Origin: Pseudomonas koreensis
GTDB lineage: Bacteria > Pseudomonadota > Gammaproteobacteria > Pseudomonadales > Pseudomonadaceae
Assembly: GCF_012986595.1 (NCBI RefSeq)
Contig: NZ_JAAQYM010000002.1
Location: forward strand, 372,001 to 436,000
Length of the DNA: 64,000 bases
Direction: 5' to 3'
The first letter of the stretch is position 1, and the number at the start of each line of letters is the position of its first letter. The translations under genes and the position numbers were made by a program. Below the pieces are notes generated by a model, which did no database searches, was not told the origin of the DNA, and saw only the letters and a program-made list of their open reading frames with translations. Below are positions 49,978 through 58,515 of this stretch, piece by piece.

Positions 49978-50030
49978 GGGGCTGCTTCGCAGCCCAGCGG
50001 GAGCAAGCTCCCTCACCACAGGGGGATGTG
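49978..50030. repeat. REP-like fragment
   Basis: GGGGCTGCTTCGCAGCCC hairpin followed by GGGAGCAAGCTCCC, two palindromes in tandem. The remaining gap before 50194 is pyrimidine-rich with no gene. Confidence 0.5.
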
Positions 50031-50193
50031 TGGCCTGCGATGTTGGGGTGAGGATTGAAATCTGGTTGATGCCTGGAATCGCCAGCAGGCTGCCCCCCCC
50101 ACAGATTCCGCATCATCCTGAAAACAATCAGTGCAACCCACGCCGCCTCCCGCTATTAATACCCCTCCCCCACTCAAGGATCCGAGCCCCACC

Positions 50194-51177
50194 ATGAAAT
50201 TCGATCTCGCCTACTGCCTCAGCCTCGACGACAAGTTGTCGATCTATGACGTTCGCGATCTCAATTTCGATGAGACGGTGGCGTTTGACTCGGCGAAGGA
50301 ACACTTCCAGTGCCCCAACGATGCCTGTCGTTCGACGTTTGAGGCTTCCAATGAGTTGGGCACGTTCAACGCCAAGAATGTGAATTACGTGCGCACGCCG
50401 CACTTCAAGAATCTGCCCAATACGCAGCATGTGGCGGGCTGTCCGTATGTGAGCTTGAAGGCGTCGGCATCTGGCGTTGAGACGGCGGATGGCGAGGCGG
50501 ATGACGGTCGTGAGGAACATTTCCCATCAGAGTTGTTGCTGACGCGGCGTGAGTATGTGCGCAAGCCTGCTGCGCCCGCAGGGGCGGCGGATGTGTTGCG
50601 CGATGATCCGGTGCGAGTGGCGCAGGTGAGTTCCAAGGAGTCGCCGGGGCGTGAGACGGCGCCGGACAAGACCAGTGTGTTTGCGCATCCAGTGGAGTGT
50701 TTTGTCTCTAATTTCGCCGACAAGGATTTGCTCAAGCGCATGCCGTTGAAGATCGGCGAGCACACGGCGCCGTATGGCTCGTTCTTCAAGAAGATCGAGT
50801 ATCTGACGGACAACAAGGGGCTGATTTACTGGGGCAAGATCAAGGAGATCAAGGATTACACCCAGAGTTTTCGCATCGATTTCGAGCAGAAGGTCTGGTT
50901 CAAGCAGGCGGATGAGGCGAAGAAGAAGCCGTATTCGGTGAACGTGTACTTGAGCAAGAAGCTGATCGACAACTACCGTAAGCGCAAGGCGTTTCTGGAG
51001 GAGATCAAGCACGCGATCGACAGTGACAAGGAGTTGTTCTGTTTCTTTTATGGCGTGACGCCGGAGTTGAAGCAGGTGCCGAGCAAGAAGAACCCCGAAC
51101 AGACGTTCGGGGTGTTCAGTGCCAACATTGAGAACCTGGATCACTTCATTGTGCGGGAAGCGCCCGGACTGGCGTGA
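50194..51177 (+). CDS. Hypothetical protein with N-terminal zinc-finger-like cluster (327 aa)
   Basis: From ATG 50194 (AAGGATCC upstream, a weak site). Residues 40-90 contain C-x4-C followed later by H-x2-GC (HFQCPNDACRSTF, QHVAGCPY), likely a zinc-binding cluster. The middle (100-190) is low complexity. The C-terminal 140 residues are a well-ordered alpha/beta domain (GLIYWGKIKEIKDYTQ, ELFCFFYGVTPELKQ, closing ENLDHFIVRE). A nucleic-acid role is possible; no family recognised. Confidence 0.6.
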   Translation: MKFDLAYCLSLDDKLSIYDVRDLNFDETVAFDSAKEHFQCPNDACRSTFEASNELGTFNAKNVNYVRTPHFKNLPNTQHVAGCPYVSLKASASGVETADGEADDGREEHFPSELLLTRREYVRKPAAPAGAADVLRDDPVRVAQVSSKESPGRETAPDKTSVFAHPVECFVSNFADKDLLKRMPLKIGEHTAPYGSFFKKIEYLTDNKGLIYWGKIKEIKDYTQSFRIDFEQKVWFKQADEAKKKPYSVNVYLSKKLIDNYRKRKAFLEEIKHAIDSDKELFCFFYGVTPELKQVPSKKNPEQTFGVFSANIENLDHFIVREAPGLA

Positions 51178-51180
51178 CGG

Positions 51181-52317
51181 TCAGCCTTTGGGCAATTGCA
51201 GTCTGGCTTCGCCACGGTGCTGGTTGACCAGCGAGTAAGGCAGCACCGACCAGTCGGGGTTATCGCAATTACGTTGGTAACGGGCGAAGTAAGCCCCCAG
51301 GTAAATCCCCTTCGGCGTGAAGTGCCAGTTGGAATAACCCCAGACACTTTCATCGGTGTAATCGCAACTGCCGTCGTCTTCGGCAGGCTTCTTCATTTCT
51401 TCGGGGTACAGCGTGGTGAACTGTTTGACCAGCCACGGCGCCATGACTTTCATCTGATCGTATTCGGTGGCCGCGCTATTCGGTTCACCGATCCACAGCA
51501 CATCTTTTAGTTTCAACAGTTCACCGGTGTGGACGTCCAGGTTGATCGGCGAACTACCGAAGTCCGGGTGGGCGCCGCCGCAGCTGTAACCAGTGGAGAT
51601 GTCCAGGCTGACCACGTCGGGTGAGAGAAACTCCGGGGCAGCTCCTTGATCGAACTCGGCGTATTCCCCGCCATCCATCATGCAACGGTGATAGTCGATA
51701 ACTTCGGTCCATAGCCGTCCGAGCAAGTGGTTGTTAATCCGCTCCTGCTCTTCTTTCGTATAGCCAGATTCAACACTGAACAACGAAATCTTCGACTGAG
51801 GCTCCGTCCACCATTGCAGCTCGTAGCCCATGAAGTTTTCTTTCTTCTCCGGCTTGAGCTTGAGCCCCTGTAAGCGCAAATACTCGTAGGGATCGGCTTT
51901 CGGCAACGTGGCAATAAAGGGCAGCGTGGTAGCAGTTGGCGCAGGAAGCTTGGCTTCGGTCAGTTGCACCGGGAGCTTCTTGCCCTTGGGGTTTTGCCAT
52001 TCGCCCTGCCAACCGTTGGCAGTGGTTTTCAGCTTCAGGGTTGGCAGCGGTTTGTCTTCGCCATAGCGGTTGTTGCCTTCAACGAGGTTCAACGTGCTGT
52101 CCTGCAGCGAGCCGCTGAGTTCCAGGTCGCGGTGATACTTCTCATAGAAGTAGCGGCCGGTGACTTCGTCCTGCTGCGTGGTGTTGAGCTCCAGCACAAT
52201 CGGCATCTTGCCCAGCGTACCGGTGAACACGCGCCGGCCATCTTCGGCGTGGGCAGTGGAAATCAGTGTGAACAGCGCCGCAGCGTATGGCGCCAGGCGC
52301 AGCAGTCCCTTGAGCAT
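51181..52317 (-). CDS. Periplasmic protein of unknown function (378 aa)
   Basis: A signal peptide spans residues 1-24 (ending AHA). A beta-rich N-terminal domain (25-130) is followed by a C-terminal part with YSCGGAHPDFGSSPINLDVHTGELLKL, which resembles the DUF3298-type domain of secreted proteins. Several cysteines suggest disulphides. It ends 3 bases from the convergent zinc-cluster gene. Function unknown. Confidence 0.65.
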   Translation of the reverse strand: MLKGLLRLAPYAAALFTLISTAHAEDGRRVFTGTLGKMPIVLELNTTQQDEVTGRYFYEKYHRDLELSGSLQDSTLNLVEGNNRYGEDKPLPTLKLKTTANGWQGEWQNPKGKKLPVQLTEAKLPAPTATTLPFIATLPKADPYEYLRLQGLKLKPEKKENFMGYELQWWTEPQSKISLFSVESGYTKEEQERINNHLLGRLWTEVIDYHRCMMDGGEYAEFDQGAAPEFLSPDVVSLDISTGYSCGGAHPDFGSSPINLDVHTGELLKLKDVLWIGEPNSAATEYDQMKVMAPWLVKQFTTLYPEEMKKPAEDDGSCDYTDESVWGYSNWHFTPKGIYLGAYFARYQRNCDNPDWSVLPYSLVNQHRGEARLQLPKG

Positions 52318-52380
52318 GGATCGATCCCTGAATGAATGAGGCTGCGGAGTATGCAGAGGATGCGCGCAGGAATCGAGGCT

Positions 52381-53196
52381 CTACTTGAGCAGCATGCCCA
52401 GCATGACGACGATCAGCAGCGCGATGTACACCCACGCATGTACCCGATCCGGTATCCGCCCGATCCACGGCGTGGCCATTCGAATCCCGACCAACGAGCC
52501 CAATGTCAGCACCACAAACGCCAGCAAATCCACATACCCGACAAACCACGCACCCAGATCCGTCGCGCTGAATCCGGCCAATGCCATGTAGGTCAGCGTC
52601 CCAGTCACTGCCACCGGCACGCTCAACGGATTGGCCATGGACGTGGCCTGGGACATGCTCAGCCCGCAGCGGCGCAGAAGCGGCACGGTCATGACGCTTC
52701 CTCCTACACCGAGAAACGTGGCGATGGCGCCGATGCCTACACCGCCGGCGGACGTTTCTGTACTGCCGAGTCGGCGCGGGATGATGCCTTCGCTGCGGCT
52801 GAGGAAGCCGCGTCTGAGTAGGCAGTCGATGATGGTCACGCCGAGGTAGGCAATGAACGCGTAGCGAATGACCTCGCCGCTGACCCACACCGCCGCGACC
52901 GCGCCGAGGATCGCACCAAGGCCGATGAAGCCGCCTAGCGGCCACAGATAATGGCAGATCAGGTTGCCGGCGCGGCGGTGTTTGTCGGTGGCGATCAGCG
53001 CGTTGACGATCATCACGCAGGTCGAGGTGGCGACGGCGATGTGCATTGCTGATTGGCCGATGAGACCGTCGGCGCCGTGGCTGGCGGTGAGCATGCGGTA
53101 GAGCAGCGGCACGACGACGAAGCCGCCGCCGAAGCCGAAGAGCACGGCGGTGATGCCGGTCAGGCAGCCGAACAGGGTCAGCAGGAGATAGAACAT
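52381..53196 (-). CDS. TauE/SafE family sulfite or anion exporter
   Basis: 271 residues with about eight membrane segments and the family motifs: an N-terminal GFGGGFVVVPLL and a second GVGGSVMTVPLL at the internal repeat. Members export sulfite, sulfoacetate or related anions across the inner membrane. It is divergent from an AraC-type regulator 112 bases away, which probably controls it. Confidence 0.85.
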   Translation of the reverse strand: MFYLLLTLFGCLTGITAVLFGFGGGFVVVPLLYRMLTASHGADGLIGQSAMHIAVATSTCVMIVNALIATDKHRRAGNLICHYLWPLGGFIGLGAILGAVAAVWVSGEVIRYAFIAYLGVTIIDCLLRRGFLSRSEGIIPRRLGSTETSAGGVGIGAIATFLGVGGSVMTVPLLRRCGLSMSQATSMANPLSVPVAVTGTLTYMALAGFSATDLGAWFVGYVDLLAFVVLTLGSLVGIRMATPWIGRIPDRVHAWVYIALLIVVMLGMLLK

Positions 53197-53308
53197 GGCG
53201 CGCCTTCCGGTGATGGGGAGCGGTCGACGATAGTGCGGCGCGACTTGGCCTGCTTCAGCAACTCAGCCAATAATGTTTGCGTTTACGCCAACTACCGGGA
53301 AACGCTCG

Positions 53309-54076
53309 ATGCGCAATGTTTCGATCAATCTGCTGGATGACACGCCGCGCCCGGTTGTGGCGATCGGTACGGATTATTCCCACGGTCATCTGTTGCCGTT
53401 TCATACGCATCGACGGGCGCAATTGCTGTACGGCGCGACCGGGGTGATGCAGGTTCGCACCCATGACGGCAATTGGGTGGTGCCGCCGCAACGGGCGGTG
53501 TGGATTCCGCCGGGGGTGGCGCACGAGGTGTTGATGCTGGGGGTGAGCACGCGCAGCTTGTACATCGAGCCGGGGGCGGTGGACTTGGGTCAGCGTTGCC
53601 AGGTGATCAGCGTTTCGCCGTTGATGCGGCACTTGTTGATGGAGGCGGTGGAGGCGCCGCTGACTTATGACCTCGACGGCCGCGACGGTGTGCTGATCGA
53701 TCTGTTGCTGCATGAACTGGCGCGCAGTGCGCCCCTGCCCTTGCACATTCCGCTGCCGACTGACGGAAAGCTCCTGGCTTTGTGTCAGACCTTTCTGCTT
53801 CAGCCGAACGCCCATCAGTCACCGCAACACTGGGCCGAGCAGTTGCACATAAGCTTGCGCACCTTCAACAGACTGTTTCGCCAACAGACCGGATTGAGCT
53901 TCAGCCAATGGCGGCAACAGGCCTGTGTCGTGCTGGCGCTGGCACGGCTGGCGGCCGGTGAAGCGGTGACGCGGATCGCCCTGGACTTCGGTTATGAGAG
54001 CCCGGCAGCGTTCTCGACGATGTTCCGGCGCATCCTCGGACAGGCACCGTCCGTCTGGTTGGAGGCGGCGAACTAG
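53309..54076 (+). CDS. AraC family regulator with cupin sensor
   Basis: 255 residues from ATG 53309 (GGGAA upstream). The N-terminal cupin-type domain (20-110: HGHLLPFHTHRRAQLLYG, WVVPPQRAVWIPPGVAHEV) binds a small ligand; the C-terminal AraC pair (160-250: LHISLRTFNRLFRQQTG, ALDFGYESPAAFSTMFRRILG) binds DNA. It is divergent from the TauE/SafE exporter and likely regulates it. Confidence 0.88.
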   Translation: MRNVSINLLDDTPRPVVAIGTDYSHGHLLPFHTHRRAQLLYGATGVMQVRTHDGNWVVPPQRAVWIPPGVAHEVLMLGVSTRSLYIEPGAVDLGQRCQVISVSPLMRHLLMEAVEAPLTYDLDGRDGVLIDLLLHELARSAPLPLHIPLPTDGKLLALCQTFLLQPNAHQSPQHWAEQLHISLRTFNRLFRQQTGLSFSQWRQQACVVLALARLAAGEAVTRIALDFGYESPAAFSTMFRRILGQAPSVWLEAAN

Positions 54077-54115
54077 GGCAAATCAAAAAATGCGTTTGAT
54101 CCTGGCCGAAAACAA

Positions 54116-54131
54116 CTGTACAAAAACACAG
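54116..54131 (+). promoter_or_regulatory. LexA-like box
   Basis: CTGTACAAAAACACAG fits CTG-N10-CAG with an A/T-rich centre and extends as ACTGTAC/ACAGTAC-like flanks. It lies 38 bases upstream of the ATG at 54170, a usual place for an SOS operator. Confidence 0.55.
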
Positions 54132-54169
54132 TACATTTTCAATCAGCACTCTTGAGCCCGGAGCACATC

Positions 54170-54487
54170 ATGGCCTCTCTTGCGATGAACCACATCCTCG
54201 AACGCATTGCCCTTTTCCAGTTCACCCCGACGCACTGCGTCCAGGCCCGAGCGATGCTGGGCTGGAGCGTGGAACAGCTGTCACGCGAGGCGGAGGTGGC
54301 GATGGACGATATTCAGCGGTTTGAAGCGCAGCAGGACGTGGCGGATGCGGCGCGGCTGGCGCTGGCGTATCGGTTTGAGGCACAGGGGTTGGTGTTCTTT
54401 CCGGGGTTTGCGCCGGGGCGATCAGTGAGTGCCATGAACTCAGCATCGGAGTCAGTGGGGCGCGGGGATTACGCCATGGCTAAATAA
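54170..54487 (+). CDS. Small helix-turn-helix type protein, possibly SOS-controlled
   Basis: 105 residues from ATG 54170 (CCGGAG upstream). Residues 20-70 (VQARAMLGWSVEQLSREAEV, then DIQRFEAQ) read as a Cro/CI-type helix-turn-helix, followed by AYRFEAQGLVFFPGF, a pattern seen in small Pseudomonas regulators. It lies behind a LexA-like box and upstream of a toxin-antitoxin pair. Target genes unknown. Confidence 0.65.
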   Translation: MASLAMNHILERIALFQFTPTHCVQARAMLGWSVEQLSREAEVAMDDIQRFEAQQDVADAARLALAYRFEAQGLVFFPGFAPGRSVSAMNSASESVGRGDYAMAK

Positions 54488-54529
54488 ACAGGCAAGTTGA
54501 TCTTTATCCCTAAATAGGTATATTTTCGC

Positions 54530-54898
54530 ATGAGTGCAAGGAAGCCGCTCTTGTGGGTTTGCAGTAGCAAGAAAGATCTCAAGCAGATGCCCACAGATGT
54601 ACAGGATGTTTTTGGTTACGCATTGGATTTGGCCCAGAGTGGCTTGAAGCATCCGGATGCGAAACCCCTGAAAGGGTTTGGAGGCGCAGGAGTGCTGGAG
54701 CTGATCGAAGACTTCGACACCAACACCTACCGGGCCATTTATACGGTTCGTTTCGGCAGTGCCATTTATGTATTGCACTGCTTTCAGAAGAAGTCGACGA
54801 CCGGAATCAAAACGGCTCAGTCCGACATTGATCTGATCCGAAACCGACTTCGAGCCGCTCAGGATCACGCGAAAGGGTCAGAAAATGATAGAAATTGA
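54530..54898 (+). CDS. Toxin of the HigB/Gp49-like (RelE superfamily) type
   Basis: 122 residues with the Gp49-like layout: KPLLWVCSSKKDLKQMP, KPLKGFGGAGVLELIED, YRAIYTVRFGSAIYVLHCF and KKSTTGIKTAQSDIDLI. The lysine-rich KKS-G-K stretch and the R in YTVRF are family features. It is an mRNA-cleaving toxin by family. The antitoxin gene overlaps its end by 14 bases, the toxin-first order typical of HigBA. Confidence 0.88.
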   Translation: MSARKPLLWVCSSKKDLKQMPTDVQDVFGYALDLAQSGLKHPDAKPLKGFGGAGVLELIEDFDTNTYRAIYTVRFGSAIYVLHCFQKKSTTGIKTAQSDIDLIRNRLRAAQDHAKGSENDRN

Positions 54899-55205
54899 AG
54901 AAGGTAGCGGGAACGTCTACCAAGACCTCGAATTACCCAATGCCAGTGAAATGCAGGTTAAATCGCAGCTCGCGGCGAAGATCGGCGAGATCATCAAGGC
55001 ACGCCATCTCACTCAAATTCAGGCATCTGAAATTCTTGGATTGTCTCAGCCCAAGCTATCCGAAATGCTGCGGGGTAAATTTCGCGGCATCAGTGAAGCC
55101 AAGATGATGGAGTGCCTCTCGCATCTTGGACGAGACGTTCAGATCGTAGTGAAATCGGCCCCGCGGTCACGGAAAGAGGGCCGAATTGAAGTGGTGTTTG
55201 CTTAA
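54885..55205 (+). CDS. HigA-type antitoxin (XRE helix-turn-helix)
   Basis: 106 residues. Residues 28-90 are an XRE domain (LAAKIGEIIKARHLTQIQA, LGLSQPKLSEMLRGKFR) that binds the operon promoter and neutralises the toxin. It starts within the toxin gene and ends 11 bases from the convergent metallo-hydrolase gene. The pair is a complete, apparently intact module. Confidence 0.88.
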   Translation: MIEIEEGSGNVYQDLELPNASEMQVKSQLAAKIGEIIKARHLTQIQASEILGLSQPKLSEMLRGKFRGISEAKMMECLSHLGRDVQIVVKSAPRSRKEGRIEVVFA

Positions 55206-55216
55206 CCTGAAATTCG

Positions 55217-56272
55217 TCAGGCGTTCTGCACCACGCCCTCACCCTCCCCTTCAACCGCCAACCACCACGCGTCACCACGCTGCGGTTGAGCAATATTGAA
55301 CGCCTCGCCCATCTGCGGCGTGGTGATGGCAACACTGCGTTCCCACGCCAGCGCCAGAATCCGGTCAAACGGTTCATGCCAGGCGTGCATCGCCAGGTCG
55401 AAGGTGCCGTTGTGGATCGGGAATAACCAGCGGCCCTTGAGGTCGAGGTGGGCTTGCAGGGTTTCTTCCGGTTGCATGTGCACGTGCGGCCATTCGACGT
55501 TGTAGGCGCCGGTTTCCATCAGGGTCAGGTCGAACGGGCCGTATTGTTCGCCGATGCGTTTGAAGCCGTCGAAGTAGCCGCTGTCGCCGCTGAAGAAGAT
55601 TCGCGTGTCGCCGTCGATCATCACCCACGAGGCCCACAGCGTGCTGTTGCTGTCGAACAGGCCACGACCGGAGAAGTGCTGCGACGGGGTGGCGACGAAA
55701 CGGATGCCGGCGATTTCGGTGCCCTGCCACCAGTCGTACTGGCGGACCTTGCTGGCGTCGATGCCCCATTTGATCAGGGTGTCGCCGACGCCCAGCGGGG
55801 TCAGGAAGTAGTTGGTCTTGGCCGCCAGTTTCAGCACAGCCTCATAATCGAGGTGGTCGTAATGGTTGTGCGACAGGATCACCGCTTCAATCGGTGGCAA
55901 CTGGTCGATGCTGATCGGTGGCTGGTGAAAGCGTTTCGGACCGGCCCATTGCACCGGCGAGGCGCGCTCGGCGAAGACCGGATCGGTGATCCAGAACTTG
56001 TCGCGCAGCTTCAACAGCAGGGTCGAGTGACCGAGGCGGTAGACGCTGTGGTTGGGCGCTGCCAGCAGGTCTTCACGGGTCAGCGGCTGCACCGGGATCG
56101 CGGCGGCCGGTCGAGTATTGCGGGGCTTGTGGAAGATCATGTTCCACATGATCCGCAGCATCTTGCGCACGCCTTCGCGTTGCACCGGCGCATGGTTACG
56201 GAATAGCCCTTGATCCTGGCGAGAGGCTTCAGGCGTGGAAGTTTGATCCGCAGAGAAATCTGGATTGGCCAT
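55217..56272 (-). CDS. Metallo-beta-lactamase fold hydrolase (NAPE-PLD-like)
   Basis: 351 residues. The zinc motif SHNHYDHLDYEAV gives H-x-H-x-D-H; further ligands are in PSQHFSGRG, FSGDSGYFDG and the PIHNGTFDLA histidine. The overall pattern (NHSVYRLGHSTLLLKL, ITDPVFAERASPVQWAGPKRF) is that of the UlaG/NAPE-PLD-like group. Substrate unknown, possibly a phospholipid-type phosphodiester. It is divergent from a TetR regulator 216 bases away. Confidence 0.85.
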   Translation of the reverse strand: MANPDFSADQTSTPEASRQDQGLFRNHAPVQREGVRKMLRIMWNMIFHKPRNTRPAAAIPVQPLTREDLLAAPNHSVYRLGHSTLLLKLRDKFWITDPVFAERASPVQWAGPKRFHQPPISIDQLPPIEAVILSHNHYDHLDYEAVLKLAAKTNYFLTPLGVGDTLIKWGIDASKVRQYDWWQGTEIAGIRFVATPSQHFSGRGLFDSNSTLWASWVMIDGDTRIFFSGDSGYFDGFKRIGEQYGPFDLTLMETGAYNVEWPHVHMQPEETLQAHLDLKGRWLFPIHNGTFDLAMHAWHEPFDRILALAWERSVAITTPQMGEAFNIAQPQRGDAWWLAVEGEGEGVVQNA

Positions 56273-56488
56273 GGCTGATAGACTCCAGAAAAACCGCGCA
56301 ATTCACGGTTTTTCACGGTGGGACGATAAATGGCCAAGGCACGCACGCATCAGCCGAACTTTCTGGTTTTTAGGTTGCGAGGATTAACGCAACATTACAC
56401 TGGGCGGTGTAGTTTCTAGGTTGCATCAAACGCGATGACAAGTAAACTGCCAAGTGTAACTTCACCCTTTTTCTGCCAAAGCGAACTT

Positions 56489-57097
56489 ATGACAGCTCCA
56501 AAGCGCCTCACCGACCGCAAACGCGAAGCCATCATTCAGGCGGCGATTGCCGAATTCCGCGCCAACGGTTTCGAGGTCACCAGCATGGACAAGATCGCGG
56601 CCACCGCCGGGGTGTCGAAGCGCACGGTGTACAACCACTTTCCCAGCAAGGAAGAATTGTTCGCCGAAATTCTCAACCAACTCTGGGCGCGGATCACCGA
56701 CGAGCAGACCGTGACCTATCGCGCCGATCAGCCGCTGCGCGAGCAACTGCTGCCCATGTTGTTGGCTAAACTGCAGATGATGGCCGATGACAACTTCCTC
56801 GGCCTGGCCCGGGTGGCGATTGCTGCCACTATCCACTCCCCTGAACGCGCGCAAGACATGGTGGCGCGCATGGGCGAGCGGGAAGAAGGCCTGACCGTGT
56901 GGATTCGCGCCGCGCTGGCGGATGGCCGGTTGAAAACCGTGGAGGCAGAGTTCGCCGCGCAGCAGGTACAAGGGCTGTTGAAGTCGTTCGGTTTCTGGCC
57001 GCAGATTTCCATGGGTCAGCCGCCGCTGGATGCGGAAACTCAAAAAGCCGTGGCCGAATCGGCAATGGAGATGTTTCTGGCGCGCTACCAGCTCTAA
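56489..57097 (+). CDS. TetR/AcrR family regulator (AefR-like)
   Basis: 202 residues from ATG 56489. The N-terminal TetR helix-turn-helix (residues 8-57: REAIIQAAIAEFRANGFEVT, GVSKRTVYNHFPSKEELF) is clear. The C-terminal part resembles the AefR-type domain. It is divergent from the metallo-hydrolase gene, the usual sign of regulation of that neighbour. Confidence 0.88.
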   Translation: MTAPKRLTDRKREAIIQAAIAEFRANGFEVTSMDKIAATAGVSKRTVYNHFPSKEELFAEILNQLWARITDEQTVTYRADQPLREQLLPMLLAKLQMMADDNFLGLARVAIAATIHSPERAQDMVARMGEREEGLTVWIRAALADGRLKTVEAEFAAQQVQGLLKSFGFWPQISMGQPPLDAETQKAVAESAMEMFLARYQL

Positions 57098-57166
57098 ATC
57101 GCCCCTCTCCGGCGCCCGCCCCGATTAAATGGCTCGAAAGGACACTGATTATTCCCGTTGGAATAA

Positions 57167-58342
57167 ATGACAATGTCCGACAATCGACCGACGAACGGTC
57201 TACCTGAAAAAGATACTGCAAAGTATTTCAGGATGAATCTGGCGCAGGACATCATGGAAAACCCACGCGGCAAAGGCTTGTCATTCGCCAGACGGATCTA
57301 TCTACCCAGGGTCATTGGCCTGGGCATCGGCTTTTTCAGCGTCGCGGCAGCGCTGTATCCGTTGAACATGCCGGCATGGATCTGGGCGCTGCTGCTGTTC
57401 AACGGGTTTGTCTGGCCGCATCTGGCTTATCAGGTATCAACACACGCGACCTTCCCCTACCACGCCGAACGTCGCAACCTGGTGTACGACTCGCTGTGCG
57501 GCGGCTTCTGGGCCGCGTGTTTGCAGTTCAATCCGCTGACCACCGTGACCATCCTGTCGATGATGACCATGAACAACGTCGCCGCCGGTGGCCGACGCCT
57601 GTTCCTGCTCGGCGTCCTCGCCCAGCTCGCCGGCGTGCTGCTGGGCTGGGCGCTCTTCGGTTTCAAGTTCAGCCTGACCATGACCCAGATCGAAATCTGG
57701 GCTTGCCTGCCGATGCTGACCCTGTATCCATTGGCCTTGGGCATGGTCTGCTATCAACTGGCGATCAAACTCGCCCAGCACAAACGCACGCTGCGCGACC
57801 TGAGCCGCACCGACAGCCTCACCGGGCTGCTCAACCACGGCGCCTGGAAGGATCTGCTGCACGCCAGATTCGAACTGTGCCGGCAAAACCACACCCAGGA
57901 CATTCTGGCGCTGATCGATATCGATCACTTCAAGGCCATCAACGACAACTACGGCCACATCATTGGCGACGCCGTGCTGAGCCAACTGAGCCACACGCTC
58001 AAAGGCATGCTTGTCAAAGGCGAACGAGCCGGGCGCTATGGTGGCGATGAGTTCTGCCTGATCCTGCCCGACCAGCCGCTGAAAAAAGCCGAACTGCAAA
58101 TGGAACGATTGCGTCAGGCGCTGGATCAATATCGCCACCCGGAAGTGCCAGAACTGCGGGTCAGCCTGAGTATCGGACTGGCCCGGTTTCAGCCTTCTTA
58201 CAGCGACGCGCTGGCCTGGCTGGATGATGCTGACAAAGCGCTGTATACCGCCAAACACACGGGACGCAACACGATCAGCGTGGCGCTGAGCCGTCCGAGC
58301 TCCAACGACGCCAACCCCCGTCAGTCTTTGAAAAACCAATAA
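57167..58342 (+). CDS. Diguanylate cyclase with MASE2 membrane domain
   Basis: 391 residues from ATG 57167; ATG 57173 is also possible. The N-terminal MASE2 sensor has about four to five membrane segments (45-190). The GGDEF domain (205-370) has an intact active site (RYGGDEF, about residue 287) and the conserved DIDHFKAINDNYGH and SIGLA motifs. The inhibitory site R-x-x-D five residues upstream is absent (the sequence is GERAGRY). It should make cyclic di-GMP without product inhibition. It is 173 bases upstream of a BdlA-like receptor on the same strand. Confidence 0.9.
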   Translation: MTMSDNRPTNGLPEKDTAKYFRMNLAQDIMENPRGKGLSFARRIYLPRVIGLGIGFFSVAAALYPLNMPAWIWALLLFNGFVWPHLAYQVSTHATFPYHAERRNLVYDSLCGGFWAACLQFNPLTTVTILSMMTMNNVAAGGRRLFLLGVLAQLAGVLLGWALFGFKFSLTMTQIEIWACLPMLTLYPLALGMVCYQLAIKLAQHKRTLRDLSRTDSLTGLLNHGAWKDLLHARFELCRQNHTQDILALIDIDHFKAINDNYGHIIGDAVLSQLSHTLKGMLVKGERAGRYGGDEFCLILPDQPLKKAELQMERLRQALDQYRHPEVPELRVSLSIGLARFQPSYSDALAWLDDADKALYTAKHTGRNTISVALSRPSSNDANPRQSLKNQ

Positions 58343-58515
58343 ACATATCGATCTTCATTTTCTTGTACAACTCCTAGCAGTTTGTATAAGATCAGCCTAC
58401 CAGCCTGGATGCTGGCACTTTGCAGTCAAAGACAAATGCCGACCCGGCATTTGCTCTGCCAGCGCGGAAACAGGGACACAAACTTCGTCTTGCCCTACTT
58501 CCAGGTACTGCCACT

